Source: Rhodopseudomonas faecalis (GTDB lineage Bacteria > Pseudomonadota > Alphaproteobacteria > Rhizobiales > Xanthobacteraceae). Taken from it: 64,000 nucleotides of DNA. Made by a program: the position numbers and the translations under genes. The stretch covers positions 1-64,000 of the forward strand of contig NZ_QJTI01000015.1 of the NCBI RefSeq assembly GCF_003217325.1. The letters are read 5' to 3'. Below the pieces are notes generated by a model that saw nothing but the letters and a program-made list of their open reading frames with translations, was not told the DNA's origin and ran no database searches. This document shows, piece after piece, positions 8,075-16,687 of the stretch (the stretch's first letter is position 1; each line of letters opens with the position of its first letter).

Positions 8075-9359
8075 GGCGCAGTTCGCGCTGCTCGCGGCGG
8101 CGGTCGTGATTCTTTTGCTCGTTGTCATGCGCGCGCTGGATGGCGTACTTGGCCCGATGGCGGAAATTGTAGCCGCCCTCGTTGCCGTCGGGCTGATTGC
8201 TCTCGCCAGCCAGCAACTCAGCCGCGGCACAGCGGCGGTTGCGGAAATCGCCGCGGTTTGTGAGAAGGCTCGCCATGGAGATCTCGAAGCCCGCACGATG
8301 GGCCGCCGCGACGCAGGCGACCTCGGGCGGGCGCAGGCCGAGGTCAACAATATGCTTGATATTGTCGACGCCTTCGTCCGTGAGGCGTCAGCGTCGATGG
8401 ACTACGTCTCGCAGGGCAAGACCTTCCGCAAGGTGCTGACGCGCGGCTTGCCGGGCTCGTTCTGCATTGCGGCGAACACCATCAATGCCAGTACCGACCT
8501 GATGGATCACAAGGTCCGGGAGGTCTCCAATGTGTCACAGCATTTCGCGGTTGGGATGGATCAGGTCGCTACGACGCTGATCAGCGCGTCGGATGAATTG
8601 CAAGGCGCGGCCGGTTCGATGGCTGCGGCCGCCGAGCAAACCAGCCGGCAGTCGACCAGCGTTGCGTCCGGTTCCGAAGAGGCGTCGGCCAGCGTTCAGT
8701 CGGTGGCGAGTGCAGCGGAGCAACTGACGGCGTCGATCTTGGAAATCTCGCGGCAGGTTCAACTGTCGGCGACCAGCACCAAGCAGGCGGTGCAGGAAGC
8801 CACCGAGACCAACGACAAGATCCGCAATCTTTCCGACGCCGCGCAGCGGATCGGCGATGTCGTCAAGCTGATCAATGCGGTTGCGGAACAGACCAACCTG
8901 TTAGCTTTGAACGCGACGATCGAAGCCGCGCGCGCCGGCGAATCGGGCAAGGGCTTTGCGGTCGTTGCCTCAGAGGTGAAGGCGCTGGCCACGCAAACGG
9001 CGAAGGCGACCGAGGAGATCACCGCGCGCATTGCCGAGATGCAGACGGTCACGGAACAGTCGGTCGAAGCGGTCGAGATCATCAGTCAGCGCATCAAAGA
9101 GATCAATGATGTGTCGGGCATAATCGCTGCCGCAGTGGAGCAGCAGGGCGCTGCGACGCGGGAAATCGCTAACAGCGTGCAGCAGGCGTCCAGCGGCACG
9201 TCGGAAGTATCAGCGAACATCGTTGGGATCAGTCAAGCCGCTGACGACACCGGGCGGATCGCAACGCGGGTCAACCATGCCTCCCACAGCATTGCTGCGC
9301 AGGTCGAGACCTTGCGCAACGAAGTGCGGCAGTTCCTCGCCAAAGTCTCGGCGGCGTAG
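8049..9359 (+). CDS. methyl-accepting chemotaxis protein without periplasmic sensor domain
   Basis: 436 residues. Two hydrophobic segments at the N terminus (about 10-28 and 33-52) form a hairpin with almost no periplasmic loop. A HAMP-like stretch ([22 protein letters not shown]) and a long coiled-coil signalling domain follow. The hairpin tip [20 protein letters not shown] is the CheA/CheW contact region. Gln/Glu-rich helices flank it, with potential methylation sites. ATG 8049 has AAGG 8 bases upstream and overlaps the end of the PAS gene, suggesting translational coupling. It probably signals for the PAS protein as its input. No pentapeptide CheR tether is seen at the C terminus. Confidence 0.9.
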   Translation: MTNSSSLSKAQFALLAAAVVILLLVVMRALDGVLGPMAEIVAALVAVGLIALASQQLSRGTAAVAEIAAVCEKARHGDLEARTMGRRDAGDLGRAQAEVNNMLDIVDAFVREASASMDYVSQGKTFRKVLTRGLPGSFCIAANTINASTDLMDHKVREVSNVSQHFAVGMDQVATTLISASDELQGAAGSMAAAAEQTSRQSTSVASGSEEASASVQSVASAAEQLTASILEISRQVQLSATSTKQAVQEATETNDKIRNLSDAAQRIGDVVKLINAVAEQTNLLALNATIEAARAGESGKGFAVVASEVKALATQTAKATEEITARIAEMQTVTEQSVEAVEIISQRIKEINDVSGIIAAAVEQQGAATREIANSVQQASSGTSEVSANIVGISQAADDTGRIATRVNHASHSIAAQVETLRNEVRQFLAKVSAA

Positions 9360-9433
9360 CGCCGCTGCGAGTTCCAGGAACGTGGCGCCGCGGCCTCTGT
9401 TGCTCCCTGGTCGAAACTTCCAGGGAGAATGTC

Positions 9434-9775
9434 ATGGTTCTGAAATATCTACTGATCGCGGGCCTGATCAGCGCATCATCGGCTGCTGCGGCGCAAAGCG
9501 GCGGCGTCGGTGCGGCGCCGGGCGGTGCCGGTGTCGCCAATAGCCCGAGCACCACGGTACAGAGCCCCGGCGGCGCCGGGATCAACCCCGGCACCTCGAC
9601 CACCACAGGGACCGGCACGTCGAGCAGCACGGCAACCAATCCCGCTGCCGCTACTAATCAGCCCGGCGCGCCCAATACGCAGACGCCCGGCACGATCGGC
9701 ACCGGCGCCGCGCCAAGCGGCCTGCCTGGTGATAGTCCGAGTACCCCTGGCTATCCGGGCCGGGTCGGTCAGTAA
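9434..9775 (+). CDS. small exported low-complexity Gly/Ala/Thr/Pro protein
   Basis: 113 residues. Signal peptide MVLKYLLIAGLISASSAAAA, cleavage before QSGGVG, then about 90 residues composed almost only of Gly, Ala, Pro, Thr, Ser and Asn (GGAGVANSPSTTVQSPGGAG, TSTTTGTGTSSSTATNPAAA). No cysteine, no membrane helix and no recognisable domain. GGGAG lies 8-11 bases before the ATG. Likely periplasmic or cell-surface and disordered. A long inverted repeat after the stop (around 9803-9836) may terminate transcription. Function unknown. Confidence 0.7.
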   Translation: MVLKYLLIAGLISASSAAAAQSGGVGAAPGGAGVANSPSTTVQSPGGAGINPGTSTTTGTGTSSSTATNPAAATNQPGAPNTQTPGTIGTGAAPSGLPGDSPSTPGYPGRVGQ

Positions 9776-9933
9776 CAGTATCGACGCCATCGCAGCAAAA
9801 GGCGCGAGCGCCCCTGTTTTCAGGGCGTTCGCGCTTGCGCCATCGCAAGGTGGCGGGCCGTTCCAGGCGCTAGGCAGGCCGGGCCGGGATTCCAAAGTCT
9901 AGCTTTTCCGGTGAAAATCGGCAGGGAAGTTCC

Positions 9934-10011
9934 TTGACATTGGAGCGCAGAGGTCTATTCCCAGCGGCGGGAAACCTCTCCCCAACGAGAGGCAGCTATC
10001 TGGAAGGATAG
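9934..10011 (+). promoter_or_regulatory. serC leader: promoter plus structured 5' UTR (candidate serC RNA motif)
   Basis: TTGACA (9934-9939) and a weak -10 (about 9956-9961) would start transcription near 9968. The leader then holds a hairpin CCTCTC (9975-9980)/GAGAGG (9987-9992). A second small hairpin follows, CTATC (9996-10000)/GATAG (10007-10011), whose loop presents the GGAAGG ribosome-binding site. If transcription begins further upstream, AGAGGT (9949-9954) can instead pair with ACCTCT (9974-9979), which excludes the first hairpin. A conserved serC RNA motif of unknown ligand is described upstream of serC-serA operons in alphaproteobacteria. Identity is inferred from position and shape. 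Confidence 0.6.
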
Positions 10012-10016
10012 ACTAC

Positions 10017-11186
10017 ATGACGACGAAGCCCGCATCGCGGCCCACGAACTCCAATTTCTCCTCCGGCCCCTGCGCCAAGCGCCCCGGCTGGACCCCCCAA
10101 CAACTGAACGACGCTCCGCTCGGCCGTTCGCACCGTGCCAAGGTCGGCAAGGCCAAGCTCAAGCTGGCCATCGACCTGACCCGCGAAGTGCTGGAAGTGC
10201 CCGCCGATTACAAGATCGGCATCGTTCCGGCCTCCGACACCGGCGCGGTCGAAATGGCGCTGTGGTCGCTGCTCGGCCCGCGTCCCGTCACCGCCATCGC
10301 CTGGGAATCGTTCGGCGACGGCTGGATCGGCGACATTACCAAGGAACTGAAGCTGAAGGACGTCACCAAGCTCAAGGCGGGCTATGGTGAGCTCCCCGAC
10401 CTCTCCAAGGTCGATCCGGCTTCCGACGTGGTGTTCACCTGGAACGGCACCACCTCCGGCGTGCGCGTGCCCAATGCTGACTGGATCAAGGCCGATCGCG
10501 AAGGCCTGACCATTTGCGACGCCACCTCGGCGGCGTTCGCCCAGCCGCTCGATTGGGCCAAGCTCGATGTCGTGACCTTCTCCTGGCAGAAGGCGCTCGG
10601 CGGTGAAGCCGCTCACGGCATGCTGATCCTCAGCCCGCGCGCGGTGGCCCGGCTTGAGAGCCACACCCCGGCCTGGCCGATGCCGAAGATCTTCCGCCTG
10701 ACCAAGGGCGGCAAGCTGATCGAGGGTATCTTCCAGGGCGAGACCATCAACACCCCGTCGATGCTGTGCGTCGAAGACTATATCGACGCGCTCAACTGGG
10801 CGAAGTCGGTTGGCGGTCTCAAGGGTCTGATCGGCCGCGCCGATGCCAGCACCAAGGTGATCACCGACTGGGTCGCCAAGACCCCGTGGGTTGATTTCCT
10901 CGCCACCGATCCGGCGATCCGCTCCAACACCTCGGTGTGCTTGAAGGTGGTTGATCCCGCGATCACCGCGCTCAGCCCCGAAGCCCAGGCCGATTTCGCC
11001 AAGAAGCTGGTGGCGGCGGTCGAAAAGGAAGGCGCGGGTTACGACCTCGGCGCCTATCGCGATGCTCCTCCCGGCTTGCGCATCTGGTGCGGCGCCACGG
11101 TGGAAACCGCCGACGTTGCGGCCCTGACGCAGTGGCTGGACTGGGCGTTTGAAACCACCAAGGCCTCGCTGAATCAGGCGGCCTGA
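10017..11186 (+). CDS. serC: phosphoserine aminotransferase
   Basis: Converts 3-phosphohydroxypyruvate plus glutamate to phosphoserine in the serine pathway (and a related step of pyridoxal phosphate synthesis). 389 residues, class V aminotransferase fold, the longer alphaproteobacterial/archaeal-like type. N-terminal [13 protein letters not shown] is the substrate-phosphate region. The PLP-binding lysine is Lys192 in SWQKALGGE. Asp168 in CDATSAA is the expected pyridine-nitrogen partner. It is followed on the same strand by serA, the preceding enzyme of the pathway, after a 224-base gap that contains a cloverleaf-like repeat. Its structured leader is described separately. Confidence 0.96.
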   Translation: MTTKPASRPTNSNFSSGPCAKRPGWTPQQLNDAPLGRSHRAKVGKAKLKLAIDLTREVLEVPADYKIGIVPASDTGAVEMALWSLLGPRPVTAIAWESFGDGWIGDITKELKLKDVTKLKAGYGELPDLSKVDPASDVVFTWNGTTSGVRVPNADWIKADREGLTICDATSAAFAQPLDWAKLDVVTFSWQKALGGEAAHGMLILSPRAVARLESHTPAWPMPKIFRLTKGGKLIEGIFQGETINTPSMLCVEDYIDALNWAKSVGGLKGLIGRADASTKVITDWVAKTPWVDFLATDPAIRSNTSVCLKVVDPAITALSPEAQADFAKKLVAAVEKEGAGYDLGAYRDAPPGLRIWCGATVETADVAALTQWLDWAFETTKASLNQAA

Positions 11187-11195
11187 TGCTCTTAA

Positions 11196-11338
11196 CCTCT
11201 CCCCGCCAAGCGGGGAGAGGTCGGATCGCTCTCGCGATCCGGGTGAGGGGCCAGGCACTGCGCTCATCTCACCGTTTGCATATGCGGGGACTCAGCAGCC
11301 CCTCACCCAGCCCTCTCCCCGCAAGAGCGGGGCGAGGG
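11196..11338. repeat. cloverleaf-like palindromic repeat between serC and serA
   Basis: CCTCTCCCCG (11196-11205)/CGGGGAGAGG (11211-11220) forms the first arm. GGGTGAGGGGC (11241-11251) pairs with GCCCCTCACCC (11298-11308). A third arm, CCCTCTCCCCGC...GCGGGGCGAGGG, closes near 11338. The set can fold as a multi-arm structure. The sequence type (CTCTCCCCGC...GCGGGGAGAG) is a common intergenic repeat in this family of bacteria. No T-run follows, so it is unlikely to be a strong intrinsic terminator. Confidence 0.75.
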
Positions 11339-11410
11339 AGCGCACAGCATTCGTTGCAGCTTCAGCTCTCACATCAGCTTCAGCTTTAATTTCAGCTCAG
11401 GACAACTCCG

Positions 11411-13000
11411 ATGACCAAACCCAAGGTTCTTATTTCCGACGCGCTGTCGGAAGCCGCCGTGCAGATCTTCAAGGATCGCGGCATCGACGTCGATTTCCAG
11501 CCGAGCCTCGGCAAGGACAAGGACAAGCTCGCCGAGATCATCGGCAATTACGATGGCCTGGCGATCCGCTCCGCCACCAAGGCCACCGCGAAGATCCTGG
11601 AAAAGGCCACCCGTCTCAAGGTGATCGGCCGCGCCGGCATCGGCGTTGATAACGTCGAAATTCCCGCGGCGACCGCCAAGGGCATCATCGTGATGAACAC
11701 CCCGTTCGGCAATTCGATCACCACCGCCGAACACGCTATCACCATGATGCTGTCGCTGGCCCGCGAGATCCCCGCTGCCGACGCCTCGACCCAGGCCGGC
11801 AAGTGGGAAAAGAACCGCTTCATGGGCGTTGAGATCACCGGCAAGGTGCTCGGCGTGATCGGCTGCGGCAATATCGGTTCGATCGTTGCCGACCGCGCGC
11901 TCGGCCTGAAGATGAAGGTGATTGCGTTCGACCCGTTCCTGTCGCCGGAGCGCGCCAAGGATCTCGGCGTCGATAAGGTCGAACTCGAAGACGTGTTCAA
12001 GCGCGCTGACTTCATCACGCTGCACACCCCGCTCACCGACAAGACCCGCAACATCATCGACGCGGCCGCGATCGCCAAGATGAAGAAGGGCGTGCGCATC
12101 ATCAACTGCGCCCGCGGCGGTCTGGTTGACGAGCAGGCGCTCGCCGAGGCGCTGAAGTCCGGCCAGGTGGCTGGCGCGGCGTTCGACGTGTTCACCGAAG
12201 AACCCGCCACTTCCAACGTGCTGTTCGGCCTGCCGAACGTGATCTGCACCCCGCATCTGGGCGCCTCCACCACGGAAGCTCAGGAAAACGTCGCGCTGCA
12301 GGTGGCCGAGCAGATGTCGGACTACCTGCTCACCGGCGCGATCTCCAACGCGGTGAACTTCCCCTCGATCACCGCGGAAGAAGCGCCGAAGCTGAAGCCG
12401 TTCATTGAACTGGCCGAAAAGCTCGGCTCGTTCGCCGGTCAGCTCACCGAGAGCAACATCGTCAAGGTGACCATCACTTACGAAGGCGAAGTCGCGGAAA
12501 TGAAGATCAAGGCGCTGACTTCGGCGGCGCTGTCGGGTCTGCTGCGGCCGATGCTGGGCGACGTCAACGTCGTGTCGGCGCCGGTGGTGGCCAAGGAGCG
12601 CGGCATGGTGGTGGACGAGATCGTCCGCGCCGCCGAGAGCGACTATGAGAGCCTGATCACCGTGACCGTCGCCACTGAAAAGGGCGAGCGTTCGGTGTCC
12701 GGCACGGTGTTCGCCGACGGTCATCCGCGCCTGGTCGATATCAAGGGCATCCGCGTCGATGCCGAGTTCGGCAAGTCGATGGTCTATGTGACCAACGAGG
12801 ACAAGCCGGGCTTCATCGGCAAGTTCGCCAGCCTGCTCGGCGATGCCAATGTCAACATCGCGACCTTCAGCCTCGGCCGTCACAGCCAGGGCGGCGATGC
12901 GATCGCGCTGGTCGAGATCGACGGGCCGATGCCGGCCGACGTGCTCGCCAAGGTGCAGGCACTGCCGCCGGTCAAGCAGGCCAAGGCGCTGCTGTTCTAA
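11411..13000 (+). CDS. serA: D-3-phosphoglycerate dehydrogenase
   Basis: First step of serine synthesis: 3-phosphoglycerate to 3-phosphohydroxypyruvate with NAD. 529 residues, the long type with an extra allosteric substrate-binding domain (about 320-450) and a C-terminal ACT domain (about 455-529) for serine feedback. NAD-binding GCGNIG lies at 151-156. The catalytic set is Arg235 (NCARGG), Glu264 (FTEEP) and His282 (TPHLGAST). Forms a pathway unit with serC upstream and ends at a near-perfect intrinsic terminator 46 bases after the stop. Confidence 0.97.
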   Translation: MTKPKVLISDALSEAAVQIFKDRGIDVDFQPSLGKDKDKLAEIIGNYDGLAIRSATKATAKILEKATRLKVIGRAGIGVDNVEIPAATAKGIIVMNTPFGNSITTAEHAITMMLSLAREIPAADASTQAGKWEKNRFMGVEITGKVLGVIGCGNIGSIVADRALGLKMKVIAFDPFLSPERAKDLGVDKVELEDVFKRADFITLHTPLTDKTRNIIDAAAIAKMKKGVRIINCARGGLVDEQALAEALKSGQVAGAAFDVFTEEPATSNVLFGLPNVICTPHLGASTTEAQENVALQVAEQMSDYLLTGAISNAVNFPSITAEEAPKLKPFIELAEKLGSFAGQLTESNIVKVTITYEGEVAEMKIKALTSAALSGLLRPMLGDVNVVSAPVVAKERGMVVDEIVRAAESDYESLITVTVATEKGERSVSGTVFADGHPRLVDIKGIRVDAEFGKSMVYVTNEDKPGFIGKFASLLGDANVNIATFSLGRHSQGGDAIALVEIDGPMPADVLAKVQALPPVKQAKALLF

Positions 13001-13045
13001 TTACCAGCGCCGCGTCGCGACGCTTCGATCACCAAAAAAATGCAT

Positions 13046-13074
13046 CCCTCCCCATTCGGGGAGGGATTTTTTTT
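13046..13074 (+). terminator. Rho-independent terminator after serA
   Basis: Perfect 8-bp stem CCCTCCCC (13046-13053)/GGGGAGGG (13058-13065), loop ATTC, followed by A and eight T. Confidence 0.95.
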
Positions 13075-13223
13075 GAGTCTGATTCAATTCGCGAATTGCA
13101 ACGTATGTTCGCCAAGTGGAATTTTCGCAACTTTTACGGTAATAATCCGAAAAGCTTCTACCAATAGTGTGCGCCGCAAGAAACGCCCATGGGAGGGTGT
13201 GACGTGCTAATCGGAGCGCTCAG

Positions 13224-14909
13224 GTGAAGTTCAGTAATCTTCGTATCACGCCCAAGCTCGCCATTTTAGTTACCGTTGCGATGGTCGGCTTGTGTGCCGC
13301 CGGCGTCTATGCCGGCAACATGATGAAGCAGGAATTGCTCACGGCACGCATCGAGCAGACCAAGTACTTCGTCGATATGGGCCGCAATACCGCGCTGGCG
13401 TTGCAGAAGGAAGTCAATGCCGGCCAGCTCACCAAAGAGCAGGCGCTCGCAGAATTCAGCCGCCGCCTCGGCGCGATGACCTTCGACAACGGCAATGGCT
13501 ATCTGTTCGCCTATGGCTATGACGGCATCACCATCGCTTCGCCCGACAAGAAGATGATTGGCCAGAGCTTCCTCAACGTCGCTACCGGCAATCGCTACCT
13601 GCTGCGCGAATTGCGCGATGAGGTGATGGCGAAGGGCGAATCGACGCTGTATTACGATTTCCAGCGCCCCGGTTCGGAGCAACTGCGTCGCAAGATTTCT
13701 TACGCCGTGATGATACCGCAGTGGAACGTGATCGTCGGCTCCGGCGCCTATCTCGACGATCTCGACGCCCGGCTGATGCCGATCGTCTCGGCGCTGGTCG
13801 CGGCGATTCTCGGTATCGGCGCAGTGTGTGGCGCGATTGCCTGGGTGATCGGCCGCTCGATCACCCGGCCATTGGCGAGGCTCGGCGACCGGATGCAATC
13901 GCTCGCCGAAGGCCAGCTCGATGCCGACATTCCGGGCACCGATCGCGGTGACGAAGTCGGCGCGATGGCCAAGTCGGTGCAGGTGTTCAAGGACAACGCG
14001 ATCCGCATTCGCGGCTTGGAGCAGGTTGAGGCCGAGGCGCAGCAGCGCGCCGCCGAAGAACGCCGCCGCACCATGCTCGAGATCGCCGGTGATTTCGAGC
14101 GCAGCGTCAGCGGCATCGTCGGCTCGGTGGCGACCGCCGCGCGCAACATGCAGGCGACCGCGCAATCGATGACGACCACCGCGGGCGATGCTTCGACCCG
14201 CGCCGCCACGGTCGGCTCGGCCACGGAAGCGGCGTCGAGCACGATCGGCACGGTGGCGGCCGCGGCGGAAGAACTGTCGAGCTCGGTCGGCGAGATCGCC
14301 CGCCAGGTGGCGCAGTCGCGGGAAGTCGCCGGCAAGGCAGTGACCGATGCCGAGCAGACCAACGCCACGGTGCAACTACTGTCGACCGGCGCCGAGAAGA
14401 TCGGCGAGGTGGTGCAGCTCATTCACTCGATCGCCTCGCAGACCAATCTGCTGGCGCTGAACGCCACCATCGAAGCGGCGCGTGCCGGCGAATCGGGACG
14501 CGGTTTTGCGGTGGTTGCCTCGGAAGTGAAGGCGCTCGCCAGCCAGACCGCCAAGGCCACCGAGGAAATTTCTTCGCAGGTAGCGGCGATGCAGGCTTCG
14601 ACCAACGATGCGGTCAAGTCGATCTCCAGCATCGGCGAGACCATTGCGAAGATGAGCGAAATCACGGTGGCGATTTCCGGCGCCGTGGAGGAGCAGGGGG
14701 CGGCGACTCGCGAGATTGCGCGCAACATCCAGTCGGTGGCAACCGGCGCCAGCGAAATTCACGGCCACATCGGTGGGGTCGCGACCGCCGCGGAAGCGAC
14801 CGGCGAGGCGGCTGCCGAAGTGCTGACCAGCGCCCGCGAGTTGGATGGTCAGTCCGGCAAGCTGCGCGAAGCGGTCGATCAGTTCCTCGGCAAGGTCCGC
14901 GCCGCGTAA
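13224..14909 (+). CDS. methyl-accepting chemotaxis protein with single Cache sensor domain
   Basis: 561 residues. Membrane helix at about 10-32, then a periplasmic sCache_2-type domain ([42 protein letters not shown]). A second membrane helix lies at about 190-212, then HAMP ([24 protein letters not shown]) and the methyl-accepting coiled coil with hairpin tip [21 protein letters not shown]. Such receptors sense small organic acids or similar ligands and signal through CheW/CheA to the flagellar motor. GTG start at 13224 has GGAG 7 bases upstream. It has its own transcription unit after the serA terminator. A TCCTGGCGG/CCGCCAGGA hairpin (14917-14945) directly follows the stop. Confidence 0.92.
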   Translation: MKFSNLRITPKLAILVTVAMVGLCAAGVYAGNMMKQELLTARIEQTKYFVDMGRNTALALQKEVNAGQLTKEQALAEFSRRLGAMTFDNGNGYLFAYGYDGITIASPDKKMIGQSFLNVATGNRYLLRELRDEVMAKGESTLYYDFQRPGSEQLRRKISYAVMIPQWNVIVGSGAYLDDLDARLMPIVSALVAAILGIGAVCGAIAWVIGRSITRPLARLGDRMQSLAEGQLDADIPGTDRGDEVGAMAKSVQVFKDNAIRIRGLEQVEAEAQQRAAEERRRTMLEIAGDFERSVSGIVGSVATAARNMQATAQSMTTTAGDASTRAATVGSATEAASSTIGTVAAAAEELSSSVGEIARQVAQSREVAGKAVTDAEQTNATVQLLSTGAEKIGEVVQLIHSIASQTNLLALNATIEAARAGESGRGFAVVASEVKALASQTAKATEEISSQVAAMQASTNDAVKSISSIGETIAKMSEITVAISGAVEEQGAATREIARNIQSVATGASEIHGHIGGVATAAEATGEAAAEVLTSARELDGQSGKLREAVDQFLGKVRAA

Positions 14910-15010
14910 ATCATGATCCTGGCGGCGTGCAGCACACCGCCAGGACCAGCAACGATGCTGTGGTTGCCTTCGCCCGGGCTGATGATCTCAGTCCGGGCCT
15001 CTTTATGGCC

Positions 15011-15163
15011 GTTATACCAGCGACTCCGACCATTGACTTGTCATGCCCGCGCTTTGCGGGCATCCACGTCTTGAAAGCGGCGCAAGATCAAAGACGTGGA
15101 TGGCCGGGACGAAGCCCGGCCATGACGTGCGAATAGGTTGGTATCAATTGCCGTTGGTATTAC
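15011..15163 (+). repeat. dispersed palindromic repeat, copy 1 (ATCCACGTC...GACGTGGAT type)
   Basis: Core 15041-15127 starts TCATGCCCGCG and ends CCCGGCCATGACG. ATCCACGTC (15062-15070) pairs with GACGTGGAT (15093-15101), flanked by local hairpins of GCCCGC/GCGGGC and GGCCGGG/CCCGGCC. A related flank (GGTTGGTATCAATTGCCGTTGGTATTA) continues to 15163 and recurs in copy 2 (27736-27889). Copy 3 is inverted at 33402-33491. Confidence 0.9.
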
Positions 15164-15176
15164 CTGTCGTGGCCGG

Positions 15177-16532
15177 TTACTTGGCCTTCAGGAAGTCGGC
15201 GACTTCGAGCAGCACGAATTCGTTGTCGTCGGCCTTGTTGGGATCGCGACTCGACGAGAACGGCAGGTTGTTGTCATTGCCGACGATGATGTGGGTGTCG
15301 TCAACCTTGTCGACATTCTCGATGGTGAAGAACGGGAACGCCAGCGCGCCGTCGGTCAGCTCCTTGCGCGCCTTCTTGTTCGGGTCACGGATCTTCATCA
15401 GATCGATGAAGCCGATCTTCTTGACCGGCTGGCCGACATTGGCGTCGCTCAGCTCGATCTTGTAAACGCGCTTGAACTTGGCGAGGTCAGCAAAGCAGTT
15501 TTCGGCGCGGGTGCCTTCGGCGCAAGCCTTGTCCTTGGTGCCTTCGCCATTGTCGCGCTCGATCACCAGGCCGTGGGTGGCGTCGATCATGTTGAAATCG
15601 CCGATCGCGTGGCCGTTGCTCTCGAACACATAGTGCCAGGAGCGGCCGGTGAATTTTTCGGCGGCGACGTCAAATTCCAGAATCCGCGCCACTTCGCGGC
15701 CATCGCGCTTTTCCCAGTCCTTGCTGTCGGCGTCCCACAGCGGACCCTCGAGCAGGGGATAGAGGTGCTTGCCGTCCTTGGACGCGGCGAACCCTTCAAA
15801 GCCCTTGGAGCGGCGCAGATTGACGCCGCTATAGCTGGCGCCCGGCGCGCCCGGCGACTGCACCGACCAATGATCCGGCGACTTCACCGGCTTGCCATCG
15901 GCAAGGGTTTCAAACACCGCGAGGATTTTGCCGCTGAGGTCGGCCTTCAGAATGTAGGGGCCGAATTCGTCGCCGATCCAGAAATGATCGCCGATGATCT
16001 GAAAGCCCTCGGTGTCGAAATCGGCGCCGGTCAGATAGCGCTGCTTGCTGTCCTCATGGAGGATGCGGAACGGCACCTTCTTGTCGGGGTCGTGCAGGAA
16101 CACGGTCTGCTGGCGGTCCACTTTGCCGCTCTTCCAGTCGATCTTGTGCCGGCTGAGATAGAGCATCGAGTCCGGCGAATTGTAGCGCGAGCCGAAGCCA
16201 TTGTCGGTCAGCACCCAGAAGGTGCCGTCCGCCATCGCCTTGATGCCGGAATGGCCCTGCAGCGGCTGGCCGTTGAACGGCACCGCGACGCCGGTCGGCC
16301 GGCCGTTCGACTTGCCCATCACCGTGCCCTGCGCGTCGACGCGGCGGCCGGTGGTGTATTTGCCAGAGGTCTTGAGGTCGTCCGGGGCGTCGGCCGGCGC
16401 GGCGACGAAGCTCTGCGCCGGCAGCACGGCATGGCCGGCCAGCGTGGCCGGGAATTCGCCCTCGCTTTGAGCAGCGGCGCCGCCGGCGGTCAGCAGCAGT
16501 GCAGCAACGGAACAAAGCCAACTATGTCGCAT
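15177..16532 (-). CDS. secreted phytase-like esterase
   Basis: 451 residues. Signal peptide MRHSWLCSVAALLLTAGGAAA, cleavage before QSEGEF. The rest matches the 'esterase-like activity of phytase' beta-propeller family, with repeated strands such as GTFWVLTDNGFGSRYNSPDS, HFWIGDEFGPYILKADLSG and GASYSGVNLRRSKGFEGFA. The many Asp/Asn in turns suggest metal binding. Family members are periplasmic or secreted phosphoesterase-like proteins; the substrate is not deducible. ATG 16532 has GGAGG 7 bases upstream, and that GGAGG is the 3' arm of a 10-bp hairpin (16535-16566), so translation may be regulated. Divergent from mbfA. Confidence 0.8.
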   Translation of the reverse strand: MRHSWLCSVAALLLTAGGAAAQSEGEFPATLAGHAVLPAQSFVAAPADAPDDLKTSGKYTTGRRVDAQGTVMGKSNGRPTGVAVPFNGQPLQGHSGIKAMADGTFWVLTDNGFGSRYNSPDSMLYLSRHKIDWKSGKVDRQQTVFLHDPDKKVPFRILHEDSKQRYLTGADFDTEGFQIIGDHFWIGDEFGPYILKADLSGKILAVFETLADGKPVKSPDHWSVQSPGAPGASYSGVNLRRSKGFEGFAASKDGKHLYPLLEGPLWDADSKDWEKRDGREVARILEFDVAAEKFTGRSWHYVFESNGHAIGDFNMIDATHGLVIERDNGEGTKDKACAEGTRAENCFADLAKFKRVYKIELSDANVGQPVKKIGFIDLMKIRDPNKKARKELTDGALAFPFFTIENVDKVDDTHIIVGNDNNLPFSSSRDPNKADDNEFVLLEVADFLKAK

Positions 16533-16534
16533 CG

Positions 16535-16566
16535 AAAAGCCTCCTTGTGATGACGCGGAGGCTTTT
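16535..16566 (-). promoter_or_regulatory. hairpin sequestering the ribosome-binding site of the phytase-like gene
   Basis: AAAAGCCTCC (16535-16544) and GGAGGCTTTT (16557-16566) are a perfect 10-bp inverted repeat with a 12-base loop. In the leftward mRNA the 3' arm contains GGAGG, 7 bases from the AUG. Reading rightwards the same repeat would look like a terminator (GGAGGCTTTTT), but no gene ends there from the left. Confidence 0.75.
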
Positions 16567-16636
16567 TGCCGAGCGACGATCACAGCCGGCTGACGGATCA
16601 ATGACGACGTGATGAACGATCTGCGTTCAAGGCGCT

Positions 16637-16678
16637 TTGACAACGACTGCACCGCAACCTAACTTAGAATCCTTCTAA
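16637..16678 (+). promoter_or_regulatory. mbfA promoter with overlapping Irr box (iron control element)
   Basis: TTGACA (16637-16642), a 17-base spacer and TAACTT (16660-16665) form a good sigma-70-type promoter. The perfect palindrome TTAGAA-TCC-TTCTAA (16664-16678) overlaps the -10 and the expected start site. It matches the TTAGAA-N3-TTCTAA iron control element bound by Irr in Bradyrhizobium-type bacteria, so repression at low iron is inferred. Confidence 0.85.
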
Positions 16679-16687
16679 TGAAGTTGG

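Noticed and set aside
11369-12883. 504-residue leftward open frame opposite serA
   Set aside because: Composition (His/Gly/Arg/Leu-rich) and position show it is the antisense of serA.
15138-16550. 470-residue rightward open frame opposite the phytase-like gene
   Set aside because: No signal or domain; the opposite strand has a signal peptide, a ribosome-binding site and family motifs.
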